This document shows positions 11,747 to 23,973 of a stretch of DNA of 64,000 nucleotides, in pieces. The DNA lies in the NCBI RefSeq assembly GCF_016808335.1, contig NC_053148.1:12646063-12710062 (forward strand), written 5' to 3'. The translations under genes and the position numbers were made by a program. The notes beneath the pieces were generated by a model that saw only the letters and a list, made by a program, of their open reading frames with translations, made no database searches and was not told the origin of the DNA. Every line of letters starts with the position of its first letter. Positions within the stretch are counted from its first letter, which is position 1. The stretch is from Panicum virgatum (taxonomy: Eukaryota; Streptophyta; Magnoliopsida; Poales; Poaceae).

Positions 11747-13243
11747 TGTCAGGGACCACGATTAGGGACACCCTAATCGGGGTACTAAAATCACCCTAAA
11801 AATGCAAACACATATTAGGCAACTGAGCCTACGAAGGCCTACGGCCTCCTTCCAATCTGGAAGAAAGGAAAGGACTCAAAGAAGCCCAGCATGCGGCCCA
11901 TCCGCACCCCCCTTGGACTCGTGGGGTGATCTCCGTCTCGCTCGAGGGCTCCCATTGAGACCCTCGACCACGCCCCGCGTCTCCGCCTCGCTCGAGGGTA
12001 GCGAACCTACCCTCGAGGAGGCAAAACATCTCCACCTCGCTCGAGGGTAGCGAACCTACCCTCGAATGGGGCGAATCATCTCCGCCTCGCTCGAGGCCAG
12101 CCCTCGACGTAAAAGACAAAAGGCCCTTCCACTCACCCGCCCGTCGTACGGAGGAATTAAATGCCAACCACTCCTCCATAGCGCCCAGGACAGACGGCGT
12201 CAGGCCACCATTCCCTACAGTGGCTATGACCGGAGTCCCGTCCGCCAACTCCGGTCGCTGCTCTGCCATCCCGGACGCTGTGACAGCACTGTGGGAACCT
12301 GCGACGCGGGTCGAGACGTGCTCGGCACAGCTCCCGTTACTATTATGCCAACTTCGGCTTTCTGGACTCCACCTCACCACACCTATGGCCCCGGACCGGC
12401 CCCCTGCTCGGGAAGGGGTCCGGTGTCGCCACGTGCCCCTCAAGGAGGGACGCTCAGCACTAGCACCCGGAGGCCCGGACCTCCCTCCTCGAGGGGTCTG
12501 GGACCTCCACATGACTCCCGGACCCCTTAGTGCACGCGCTAGCACCCCTCCCAGGGGGGGCCGGGACCGCCACATGCCCCATTACCGCTGACGCACATAT
12601 ACATGCAAGACCTTGGCCTGCAGGGCCCATGGAACGCCGCCACGCCACATTTGGGAGACTGTACACCCTACAGCGATGACCACGCTGGCTACTGGGGCTG
12701 GCAGGACGCCGGCACGATCTCCGCAAGACCAAGGACGATACCCAGGACGACTGCCACGCCCGACGCCATGCCCCACAGTGTACTTCCCACAAAGTTCGAC
12801 CACTGCACCCCCGCGATTCAGGGAAAATACGACGACTTTCACGATCCCCTGCGCATGTACACCGTCCCTCCTTGTGTCTATAAAAGGAGGAGGCGGGCTT
12901 CCTTTAAAGGGGGACGACGCCGCGCGCTCAGACCCACTCGATAGAACACAACACTCAACACCACTGAGCACCCGATATTGGCACTCGCCTCAATCAACTT
13001 CTCCTCTAGCAGAGACTTGGGAGCATCCCTCCCTCTCTCTCCACGCCTGTACCCCCTACTACAGGCACTTCTGGTGCAAGATAATACAGTGCCCTCGCAC
13101 ACCCCCTTGCTGGACGTACGGCCCCATGGCCGGAACCAGGATAAACCCGTGCGTTACTGTGTTGCCTCTTGCATCAACATCTGGGACGAGGAAACACGCA
13201 GCATTACTAGTTGGGTCTGGACCGCCGGGTCAGGATGCCGACA
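11747..13243 (+). mobile_element. Solo LTR, Tat-like, inserted in RT of copy 1
   Basis: It begins TGTCAGGGACC and ends ATGCCGACA, and is flanked by the exact duplication 'gtttc' at 11742-11746 and 13244-13248. A TATA box (TATAAAAGG, 12879-12887) near the 3' part sets the orientation as plus. Blocks of the motif 'ctcgctcgaggg' repeat at 11940-12100. TGTC...GACA ends and this layout are usual for Tat-lineage gypsy LTRs in grasses. No internal region is left. The ORFs read here overlap on both strands and are discounted. Confidence 0.8.
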
Positions 13244-13248
13244 GTTTC

Positions 13249-14731
13249 CAATTGGCAGCAACCAACCAATGTTAGTGAAATCAGAAGCTTTCTTGGATTA
13301 GCTGGGTATTATCGGAGATTCATTGAAGGATTTTCCAAGATAGCCCGGCCCATGACAGAATTACTCAAAAAGGATAAGAAATTCACCTGGACAGAGTCAT
13401 GTGAAAGGAGCTTCCAAGAATTGAAGAAAAGGTTGACGACCGCCCCGGTGCTAACCCTACCGGACATTCATCGGGACTTGGTCGTCTATTGTGATGCATC
13501 GCGACAAGGATTAGAATGTGTCCTTATGCAAGATGGGAAAGTAGTTGCATATGCTTCTCGTCAGCTCAAGCCTCATGAACAGAATTACTCGACCCATGAC
13601 TTGGAGTTTGCAGCCGTAGTGCATGCCCTCAAGATTTGGATGCACTACCTGATTGGAAACAAGCGTGAGATATACACAGAGCCTGAAGTATATCTTAACC
13701 TAATCAGATCTAAACCTCAGGCAAAGAAGATGGTTAGAGCTGGTCAAGGATTATAATATGGAAATTCATTACCATCCAAGTAAAGCTAACGTGGTAGCAG
13801 ATGCATTAAGCCGGAAACCTTATGGACCCAAGGATGCCCGTCTGCAAGAGGAAATGGCACGATTGAATGTGCACATTGTCCCTCGAGACTCCAGCCACAA
13901 GCTGAGTGTTCAACCTACCCTGGAGGACAACATCAGAAAGGCCCAAGGTTCGGATAAGGATTTAATGAAAATCCGCAAACATTACGGAGAGAACAAAGCA
14001 TCGGATTTTCGAGTGGACGATAAGGGAACCTTGTGGTATAAAGATAGGATTTGTGTGCCCAAAGAAGGGGACTTCCGGCAAATGATCATAGACAAGGCTC
14101 ATAATTCGGCATATTCCATCCACCCAGAGTCCACCAAAATATATTTAGATTTAAAACAAAAGTATTGGTGGAATGGAATGAAGTCAGACATTGCCCAATT
14201 CGTTGCCTATTGCAACACATGTCAAAGGATCAAGGCTGAGCATCAGAAGCCAGCAGGATTACTACAACCCCTACCTATCCCAATTTGGAAATGGGATGAG
14301 ATAGGAATGAATTTTGTGGTAGGATTGCCCAAGACCCAGAAAGGTTATGATTCCATTGGGTAATAGTGGACTGGCTCACCAAAGTCGCTCACTTCCTACC
14401 TGTTACGGACCTACTATAGAGAAGAAAAGCTAGCTCAGTTCTATGTGGATAATATAGTAAAGCTGCATGGTGTGCCCAGTAGAATTGTTTCAGATCGAGG
14501 GATCCAATTCACCTTCAAGTATTGGAAAAGTCTGCATAAGGCCATGGGGACCAAATTGGATTTTAATTCGGCCTATCACCCGCAGATTGGTGGACAGACT
14601 GAGAGGGTGAACTAAATTATGGAGGATATGTTAAGGGCATGTGTCCTTATCTATGGTAAAGATTGGGAACAGAGTTTGCCCTATGCAAAGTTTTCATACA
14701 ACAACAGTTATCAGGCAAGCTTAGGCATGTC
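13249..14731 (+). pseudogene. RT end, RNase H and integrase part of Tekay copy 1
   Basis: It resumes exactly at the codon interrupted by the solo LTR. It reads RT thumb ([15 protein letters not shown]), RNase H ([10 protein letters not shown]), then after a frameshift near 13680 the integrase zinc-binding region and core (near 14200-14700). Where copy 2 has a TAG at 50735, this copy keeps Trp. Further frameshifts lie near 14360-14410. The integrase is then cut by the element at 14732. Confidence 0.8.
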
Positions 14732-16165
14732 TGTAGCGAAAATGGTCTCTCATGCCATATTTCAATATAATGTTTTGGCGATTGATGACACACACAACAC
14801 TTGGACTAATATGATTGTTAAGATGACCATTGTCAGGTTTTTAAGTTCAAGTGATGACAAAGGACAAAGAATTGAAGAGACCGTGAAGAAACCAAGTCAA
14901 AGAAATCAAGACAGAGATACTTTAGTATCACCGGTTGAACCGACACAGAGAAAATCACATACGCCGATGCATTGACTTGGAGCACACCAGGAATTTTGGT
15001 TTCACCGGTTGAACCGACATTAGGGAAGTTGAATACGTCGGTGCAATGGACCCAGAAGCTGAGGCAAGGTCTATACACCGGATGAACCGACGATTGGGTC
15101 TTTGTGAATGTCGGTGCAGTTGTCCAGAGAGTTGGTTTTTCAGAGTTCACAGGACAACTACACTCACCAGTTAAACCGACGCAGCATCGGTTGATTGCCC
15201 GTACATGTAACGGCTAGTTTTTGAGGCGGGCAGTTTAGTATCACCAATTGAACCGACGATGGCTATTGGAGGTGCGTCGGATTAACCGGCGTTAAATATT
15301 TTTCTGGCAGCTTTTCTCCAATGGCTATATTTGCTTGTGCTGCCTATATATACCCCCAAGACCGGGTCATTTGTGTGTGCTGGAGTTGCTGAAGCCTACT
15401 ACACTTGAAGAACACCTCCAACCACCCATAGAGCATCATTGTACATCATATAGGTGTAAGCACACTTGTGAGAGTGCTTAGCACTTGTTTAGGCTTAGCT
15501 CTTGAGAGAGCAAGCTTGAGAGAAGTCTTGCTGCGGCAAGCAATCATTGTATTCGTCGTGTGACCCTCCGACTTGGTGTGGAGATGCAACGACACTTTGT
15601 GCGGGGAAGGAGACCCCTCTTGGTGAGAAGCTCCAATAGTGAAGACGGTGCCGTTGGTGACGCTTCGAGAGAGACGGTGGCGGTGGCCTTGTCTTGGTGA
15701 CTTAGGGTCACTTAGCCTTTGCTTGCCGGGAGTCTTGGTGGCGAACACAAGACGGTGATCAAGCGAAGAGACATGGCATCACACTTGTTCTTGTTGGACA
15801 AGTGGCTGTGGACGTAGGGAGGGACTTGGTGTTCTAACCGAACCACGTTAAATCGTGTGTCTTGGTGTCTACACGGGAGTTTGCATATTCTCTCCCTTAT
15901 CTCTTTACTTACCGTATTACGTTTCCGCATTTACTCTATCTTGTGTGCCCTTACTTTCCTAGTTAGTTTGATTAGGATTGGCTAGGTTGCAAGTCTTTTA
16001 GGGGTAAGTAGAAGAGTAGCATAGATAAATCTTAGTCATAACTAGCATGTGTATGACGTATTAGGTTTATCTCATGCAAATAGATTGAGCCCTAGGATAG
16101 AAAGCGATTAGCGACCCTATTCACCCCCTCCTCCTCTAGGGTCGGACACCCCGGTGATCCTTACA
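14732..16165 (+). repeat. Left LTR of the gene-carrying element
   Basis: 1434 bp, TGTAGCG...CTTACA. A TATA box (TATATATA, 15345-15352) shows plus orientation. The sequence holds several short 'accggttgaaccgac'-type repeats at 14930-15290. The last 1.3 kb matches the right LTR closely. Confidence 0.75.
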
Positions 16166-16991
16166 GGGGCGGCGGTGCTCTGGTGCCTGGAGCGCGAAAC
16201 CGGGGAGTGTGAGAGGCGGAATTGAATGAGGAGGACGAGGCAGTGCTCGTGCGCGCGCCAGAGAAGGAAACCGGGCTTTCCCCCGAGTTTGCCACGGCGG
16301 CGACGAGGTGGCGGCCGCGGAGCTCGGCTGGGGCGGCGTGGCGACGGGAGGGGGCTCCAGCGCGAGGGGAGGTGGGTCCAGGGGTTCGCGGAGGTGCCGC
16401 GTGGAGCGGTGGGCGAAGCAGGAGGTGGCTTGCAGCCTCCCATGGCGGCGGCGGCGCCGCTCAACACCGGCGGCGGTGAAGCAGAGAGGCAGAGAGGTAG
16501 AAGATGAAGTTTGGACTGATTTGCAAAATCTAAAAAGTTCAAGGGTCCCACTGTAAAACAAAAATAACTTCTAAACTTTGGCTCAAATAAAAAAGTGCCC
16601 AACATGAAAGTTGTTCAACTTTTCAAGATCTACAACTTTGATGTTGTGCAAAAATTTAGTTGACCAAAGGTTGGAAAGTTATTTTGAAAACATAAGAAGG
16701 ATTTTAAATTCAAAGAACTTTTGTCTTTTCCAATGTAAATTCACCTTACATCAAGACTTAAAAGTAAAATTTGTTGTCATATAATGATTGCACTGAATTT
16801 GGCAAATAAACCCTTCACCAAAACAATAATCACACATACTATTCAAATAAAACTATAAGAATGACCCTACATCAATTCATATTTACACAAATGGGCCTGA
16901 TATTTTTAAAATAGACCCTTACTCAAGCAATTTCACACATGAAGCACATAAAATAAATGTTGTTCTACTGTGCAGACACTTAAGGTGTCAC
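16166..16991. other. Unassigned interior block of the gene-carrying element
   Basis: A GC-rich stretch (to about 16500) is followed by an AT-rich stretch with 'caacatgaaagttgttcaac' and ends in 'ggtgtcaca'. The AT-rich part resembles phrases common in grass LTRs, so it may be an LTR remnant, but no boundaries or duplications were found. ORFs here run on both strands and have no family signature. Confidence 0.35.
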
Positions 16992-17262
16992 AACATAGGT
17001 ACGCGAATCCTACTCCTATATATTCATTCGAGATTGACGAACTCAGACACTCACAGTCACCTCCCTGTGAACACAGGTACGCAAATCCTACCCCTATATA
17101 TTCAAGATTGTCGAAGTCACCACAGACGTCTCGCTGTTAACGGAAACGTCGTCTACCATTGAAAGCACAACGCCATTAAATTCTGAAAGATTCGCTCTCA
17201 TAGGGAGTCAAACTCAAGACCTCAGGTGCTATTGAGGGTCTTATAACCACTAGGTTATAATT
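16992..17262 (-). mobile_element. tRNA-derived SINE, minus orientation
   Basis: Read on the minus strand it has 'cctagtggttataagacc' (box A-like) and 'gagtttgactcccta' (box B-like). The body is similar to the plus-strand SINE at 29388-29634, sharing 'gaatttaatggcgttgtgc' and 'acagcgaga'. The tail end is less clear than in the other copy and no target duplication was found. Confidence 0.5.
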
Positions 17263-18324
17263 ATGAGATAATTATGGCGATAATTATGAGATAACTTATT
17301 ATTTCATTTGCAGCTGTGTCAGTACTCCATGTGTGGCACTGACTCAGCACGGATCGTGCCTGCCCCATAGGCGATAAGGCTAACCTCAACGATGATCGAT
17401 GAGGCCTCACCGCCTCACCACGTGCAGCCAACTGGCGTAGGTAGGACCGCAACGTACACCGACAGGCGAACGATCAACAACTAGTTTAACTCGTCGGCAC
17501 CGTCGATCCGCCGCACCAGATTGCAGCAGCAGAGATCTGTCCAACGAAACGACAACGCATGCTGCGAGAGCGGCCTTTCTGGCAAAAAAAAAGAAGAGAA
17601 AACAAAACAAAACACGTGCATGTGAACATCACATTGTCCTCTTCTGGTGCCGGTCGCAGAACGGGGTCACGAAGCCGCATGGCTCCAAGCCACCTCTTTG
17701 CCGGCGCCCAGCTGCTACCGGGGGTAGTAGCTGCGTGCGTAGGCAGCAGCAGCGGGAAGCAAACGGCATCCGTCAGGTCAGTCCGTCACGCACCAGCACC
17801 ACGGCACAAGGCAGCTTTGCCGTAGCATGACCATCCTTGGACGCGAGGAAACCCACCACATTTCCAGAAGTTGGGAGATAATGTACAGTACCAAGGAAAT
17901 GAACAGCGCATTGCCTGCGTCACTCAGCAGACCATGGCAGTCGTGTAAATTTATTTGCCCAACCAGTAATGAGAAATTTCGATATTTGACATCGAATTTA
18001 ATTAGAAAATAGCTTGATTATCAGCTCTGGGACAAAACTTTTGGAGCTATTTACAGTTCGATCAGGCCTATCGGTTGGGAACCCGTAACGCTACAACATG
18101 GGGTGTATCACGAAAACTTGGCATTTTATAAGCCATTTTGCTATCAATACATGACAACAGCACTGTTCTAATGACTCGGGGGTAAAAAAAAGATGGGGGG
18201 TGGGCGGCAAGAGAGTGACCAGACTGAAGTAACTGAACAGTTGAAGCCTGAAGGAGCGGGCCGAGGCGTGGAGCAGATGTTACTTGCCTACATTGAGCCA
18301 CTGCTGCTGCCTGCTGGTTTCCTA
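17263..18324. other. Downstream flank of the AAA-ATPase fragment, no gene seen
   Basis: Mixed-composition sequence between the SINE and the stop codon of the captured AAA-ATPase piece. It is probably the copied 3' untranslated and downstream region of that gene. No convincing coding region, RNA gene or transposon end was found. Confidence 0.35.
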
Positions 18325-19310
18325 CTATGAAATTTGGGCTCGTACGCTCCCAAAACAATGTGGGGACCCGAACGGTGATTTGCTTCTACTGCCACCTTCC
18401 CCATACTGCTCATTCCATTTTCTTAGCTCGTTCATGCTCGTCGCATCGAAAGCAACTGATGGGCTTACCTGCACAGTGAAAACAGTCATGACTTGAGATA
18501 CATACACATCCTGGGAAAGATCTGCGCAGGTGAAGGAAGATACAGTAGTTTACAATACCTTGGACTTTGCCTGCACAAAGTCATCCAACTTCAGTGCCCT
18601 TAATGAAGTTTTCGTGCTACCAGTGTCTCCCTAAGAAAAGATGGCAACAATATGAGCAAACATGGAGCTTACGGAACATGCCTACGGAGATTAACAAGAA
18701 TGCAATTACTAATATCAGAAAGCAAGAACAAGCTACCTTGCTTTCTTGTTCTAGAAGTTCATGGACTGGCCTATATGCTGCAGCTATGCATAGATTCTGC
18801 AGAAAAAGGCATAGAATGACTCCACACACGCACAGGAAAACAACAGCCAGTAGATTTTTGTGATGCTAGAGGGAAGATCAGAAGAGTAATGGAGGGCTTA
18901 AGCATAGTACCTTCAGATCACTTCCAGAGTAACCCTCAGTCGCATTAGCGAGTTCATCGAATCTAAAATCAGATTCCAGGTTTTCTTTGGCAAGTAAAAT
19001 TTTTAGAATTTTCATTCGATTCTTGGCATCAGGCAGATCAATTAATATCCTATAAATTGATTGAACAATCGTCATTTTACTAAGTCAATCAAGCGCAAAT
19101 GTTCTTTGAAATGAATAAGGAAAATATATGCAGATCTTACCTCCTAGGTAAACGCCGTATTACTGCATCATCTAGATCAAAGGGGCGATTTGTTGCGCCA
19201 AGAATAAGGATCCTCTGGTCCTCTTTGGACCTTAGACCATCCCAAGCTGCCATAAATTCATTTCTCATCCTTCTCGTTGCCTCATGCTCATGTGCACCAC
19301 CTCTTGCACC

Positions 19311-22300
19311 CAAGTGGCGTAGCTAGCTAGGTGGACAGTGTTAGAATAAACCCAGCGCGTTCATGGCGCGCGGCTGGGCGGAGTGTGTGCGCGTGTGTGC
19401 GCGCGTGTGTGCGGCCGTGTCTGGCCGCGTGTGTGCGCGCCAGGATGCGGTGAACTCGTGTGCGTGCGCGAGGATGTGTCAAGTGCGTGTGTGCGCAGAG
19501 CGATCGGGAGCCGATCGTCGACGTGATCGTTGGTGCGATCGAAGGAGGAGACTCGCGTCGGACGCGCGGGCGTTGAAGACCGTTGGAAGCGGGCGCATTG
19601 GGCGCAGCATCTCCGGTTGCGGCGGGAGCGCGTTGGAGCGCGTCGTGCGCGCCCGTGGCGGAGGTGGCGGCGTCGTAGCGCGTAGTGTGGGACGTGGGTG
19701 CGTTCCTGGGGCTATAAAGCTCCGTTGTACTCCGGTTGTGATCTTGACGAAGTGAATTGGAGAGCGGCGTCCGGCGCCGTGCGTTAGAGCGCAAAACTCG
19801 TCCCGAGTTACTGTTCATCTTCCCCAACTCGCCGTGCCAAATTCGTCGTCTGTGTTCGCGATCTTGTGAAGACAGCGGGTCTGTGAGCTAGAGGGAGATG
19901 TAGAGCGTCGGTTCCGCTCGAAGATTTGGCCGGGGGATCGCCGGAGGTACGACTTCGACGGTGACCCCCCCGGGAGAGCTCTGCGGTGCTCTGTTCGTGC
20001 TCACTGCTACGCGAGGGCGGAGCGCCAACAATTGGCATCAGAGCCGGTCCATCCGAGGCGCGGCTGGTGGCGGTCTACGGCGTGCGTCACCGGTGGAGAT
20101 GAAGAAGGAAGGTCGCCGGCCATCTGGACGCGTGTGCGCGCGTGGTCGACGACGTGTGGCGCAACGTGCATGTGCGCGCGCGTGGGCGTCGAGTGCGGCA
20201 GCGTGTGCGTGCACGCGGCCGTCGAAGTGTTGCGCCACGCGTGTGTGTGCGTGCGGGCGTCGGGCGCGGCGAGCGCGTGCGTGCGCGCAGCCGTCAAATG
20301 CGTGCTCTGCGCGATCGGGCGGCGACCGTCTTGGGCGCGTGTGGCATGGAAGAACCTCGGCGTGTGTCGCTGAGGAAGAAGACGGTGGCCCGCGGCGGCG
20401 ATGTGAGGCGTGGCTACCACGAGGAAGAAGATGGCGGGCGCGTGCGGGCGCGTGGGCATCGTGTGCGGCTGGACGTGCGTGCGCCAGACCGTGGAGCGGC
20501 GATCGTGAGGCGATCGTCAACGTGATCGTGTGGGCGATCAGGCGTCTGCGGGCGACGCAGCGGCGGCGACCTGCGGCGATGGAGGAGATCGTGGCGGCCA
20601 CGAAGGACGTCCAACCCTCCTGTGAAGACCGGCGTCGGCAGCGCTGAGTTTAGGGGGTGATTGTTAGAATAAACCCAGCGCGTTCATGGCGCGCGGCTGG
20701 GCGGAGTGTGTGCGCGTGTGTGCGCGCGTGTGTGCGGCCGTGTCTGGCCGCGTGTGTGCGCGCCAAGATGCGGTGAACTCGTGTGCGTGCGCGAGGACGT
20801 GTCAAGTGCGTGTGTGCGCAGAGCGATCGGGAGCCGATCGTCGACGTGATCGTTGGTGCGATCGAAGGAGGAGACTCGCGTCGGACGCGCGGGCGTTGAA
20901 GACCGTTGGAAGCGGGCGCATTGGGTGCAGCATCTCCGGTTGCGGCGGGAACGCGTTGGAGCGCGTCGTGCGCGCCCGTGGCGGAGGTGGCGGCGTCGTA
21001 GCGCGTAGTGTGGGACGTGGGTGCGTTCCTGGGGCTATAAAGCTCCGTTGTACTCCGGTTGTGATCTTGACGAAGTGAATTGGAGAGCGGCGTCCGGCGC
21101 CGTGCGTTAGAGCGCAAAACTCGTCCCGAGTTACTGTTCATCTTCCCCAACTCGCCGTGCCAAATTCGTCGTCTGTGTTCGCGATCTTGTGAAGACAGCG
21201 GGTCTGTGAGCTAGAGGGAGATGTAGAGCGTCGGTTCCGCTCGAAGATTTGGCCGGGGGATCGCCGGAGGTACGACTTCGACGGTGACCCCCCCGGGAGA
21301 GCTCTGCGGTGCTCTGTTCGTGCTCACTGCTGCGCGAGGGCGGAGCGCCAACAATTGGCATCAGAGCCGGTCCATCCGAGGCGCGGCTGGTGGCGGTCTA
21401 CGGCGTGCGTCGCCGGTGGAGATGAAGAAGGAAGGTCGCCGGCCATCTGGACGCGTGTGCGCGCGTGGTCGACGACGTGTGGCGCAACGTGCGTGTGCGC
21501 GCGCGTGGGCGTCGAGTGCGGCAGTGTGTGCGTGCACGCGGCCGTCGAAGTGTTGCGCCACGCGCGTGTGTGCGTGCGGGCGTCGGGCGCGGCGAGCGCG
21601 TGCGTGCGCGCAGCCGTCAAATGCGTGCTCTGCGCGATCGGGTGGCGACCGTCTTGGGCGCGTGTGGCATGGAAGAACCTCGGCGTGTGTCGCTGAGGAA
21701 GAAGACGGTGGCCCGCGGCGGCGACGTGAGGCGTGGCTACCACGAGGAAGAAGATGGCGGGCGCGTGCGGGCGCGTGGGCATCGTGTGCGGCTGGACGTG
21801 CGTGCGCCAGACCGTGGAGCGGCGATCGTGAGGCGATCGTCAACGTGATCGTGTGGGCGATCAGGCGTCTGCGGGCGACGCAGTGGCGGCGACCTGCGGC
21901 GATGGAGGAGATCGTGGCGGCCACGAAGGACGTCCAACCCTCCTGTGAAGACCGGCGTCGGCAGCGCTGAGTTTAGGGGGTGATTGTTAGAATAAACCCA
22001 GCGCGTTCATGGTGCGCGGCTGGGCGGAGTGTGCACGCGTGTGTGCGGCCGTGTCTAGCCGCGTGTGTGCGCGCCAGGATGCGGTGAACTCGTGTGCGTG
22101 CGCGAGGACGTGTCAAGTGCGTGTGTGCGCAGAGCGATCGGGAGCCGATCGTCGACGTGATCGTTGGTGCGATCGAAGGAGGAGACTCGCGTCGGACGCG
22201 CGGGCGTTGAAGACCGTTGGAAGCGGGCGCATTGGGCGCAGCATCTCCGGTTGCGGCGGGAGCGCGTTGGAGCGCGTCGTGCGCGCCCGTGGCGGAGGTG

Positions 22301-22894
22301 GCGGCGTCGTAGCGCGTAGTGTGGGACGTGGGTGCGTTCCTGGGGCTATAAAGCTCCGTTGTACTCCGGTTGTGATCTTGACGAAGTGAATTGGAGAGCG
22401 GCGTCCGGCGCCGTGCGTTAGAGCGCAAAACTCGTCCCGAGTTACTGTTCATCTTCCCCAACTCGCCGTGCCAAATTCGTCGTCTGTGTTCGCAATCTTG
22501 TGAAGACAGCGGGTCTGTGAGCTAGAGGGAGATGTAGAGCGTCGGTTCCGCTCGAAGATTTGGCCGGGGGATCGCCGGAGGTACGACTTCGACGGTGACC
22601 CCCCCGGGAGAGCTCTGCGGTGCTCTGTTCGTGCTCACTGCTGCGCGAGGGCGGAGCGCCAACAGACAGGTGGGCCATGGACCACCCTAAAATTAGTAGC
22701 TTAAGGTATAAGTACAGTAAGTATCCATGAAACAATCTGACATATATGCGAAATTCAGACTTAATTATTGATTTTAAGATGTTTGAAGTTGTAAAACATT
22801 TTATTAATACAATATTAGTTGTTTAAGCAATTCTAAACTTGTATTATGTATGTAATCTGGACCACCCTAACCCAAAATCCTAGCTACGCCCCTG
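19311..22894. mobile_element. hAT-type MITE inside an AAA-ATPase exon, itself split
   Basis: The ends are imperfect inverted repeats: 'caagtggcgtagctag' on the left and, read in reverse, 'caggggcgtagctag' on the right. They are flanked by an exact 8-bp duplication 'cttgcacc' (19303-19310 and 22895-22902). An 8-bp duplication with CAGGGGCG-like ends is the hAT signature. Without the nested LTR array (19339-22664 and one duplication) the MITE is about 250 bp. It encodes nothing. Confidence 0.85.
19339..22664 (+). mobile_element. Tandem array of a short non-autonomous LTR retrotransposon (3 LTRs, 2 interiors)
   Basis: LTRs lie at 19339-20030, 20662-21353 and 21985-22664, and interiors at 20031-20661 and 21354-21984. 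Each LTR starts 'tgttagaataaaccc' and ends 'gagcgccaaca'. A TATAAAG lies at 19713 and at the same place in the other LTRs. A primer site 'ttggcatcagagcc' follows LTRs 1 and 2. The purine tract 'tttagggggtga' precedes LTRs 2 and 3. The whole array is flanked by one 5-bp duplication 'gacag' (19334-19338, 22665-22669), so one insertion later gained a unit by LTR-LTR exchange, or inserted as a multimer. The interior has no gag or pol. The third LTR has a short deletion in its GT-rich 5' part. Confidence 0.9.
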
Positions 22895-23663
22895 CTTGCA
22901 CCAAGTAAGCTGTCGACCTGTCATTATTAAATTGAAATAGTATTTGAATCGTGAGGTAACATTGGAAATGAAAGTAATTAAGAATGATGGAAACACTCAG
23001 GATATCCTCCAGGATACCAATGACCATGTAACTGTGTTGAATTGAAGCAAAAGCTACCTCGTCCACAAATATTATTACAGGAGCCAGTCGACTAGCGACG
23101 GAGAAAAGGGCCTTGGTGAGCTTCTCAGCATCTCCAAACCACTGTTAACAGAGATAGATGAGCAAAGTGAACAGAGGTGAGCAACATTATGATAAACTCG
23201 AGCTCTGTGTTGAGAAGTTTCATCAAAGTCATGAAATTTTGATTTGTGGTATCTATTTCATATAGGGGAGGAAGGTACACCAGCAAAAAGAGAAGGCAAG
23301 GCTTACACTACAGATGCAGCCCTACCTGCTGTTAACTAGGAGAAAGAAGAGATTAGCCCTATGGCACCAGCATATTTCATGGAAGAGTAATATATACCAT
23401 ATACCCAAAGATTATAGTTATGTTTGCATTACATAAAGAATCCCCAGTGATACATATGACAGCCTCCAAGGAAGTATGCTGACAGATATACCATATCCCC
23501 AGTGATACATATGACAGGAAATTTGATAAAGGAGATAGAAAAAGAGGAAGGGCTAATCATGCAGTCAAGTATCCGTAAGTTACCTAATAGCATAAAACTC
23601 AATGTGAAACAAAGGAAGGATACTTTCAGAATTCAGATGATATAAAATTGATATGTATTCTCA

Positions 23664-23891
<228 letters not shown>

Positions 23892-23973
23892 TCATGCACA
23901 ATGTTGAAAGAAAAGGTGTGAAATCTCAGACAACATAGAAGAGGACATCTAAGACTTCCAAGGCTTGTTTCCC

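Noticed and set aside
11802..13300. ORFs up to 248 codons in the solo LTR.
   Set aside because: The LTR is bounded by exact duplications and is non-coding. The ORFs overlap on both strands and contain low-complexity Arg/Ser/Pro stretches.
19961..20647. 228-codon ORF present in both interiors of the short LTR array.
   Set aside because: The second copy is a duplicate, so it is not independent evidence. The ORF crosses the LTR end and primer site and is Arg/Ala/Cys-rich from GC composition.
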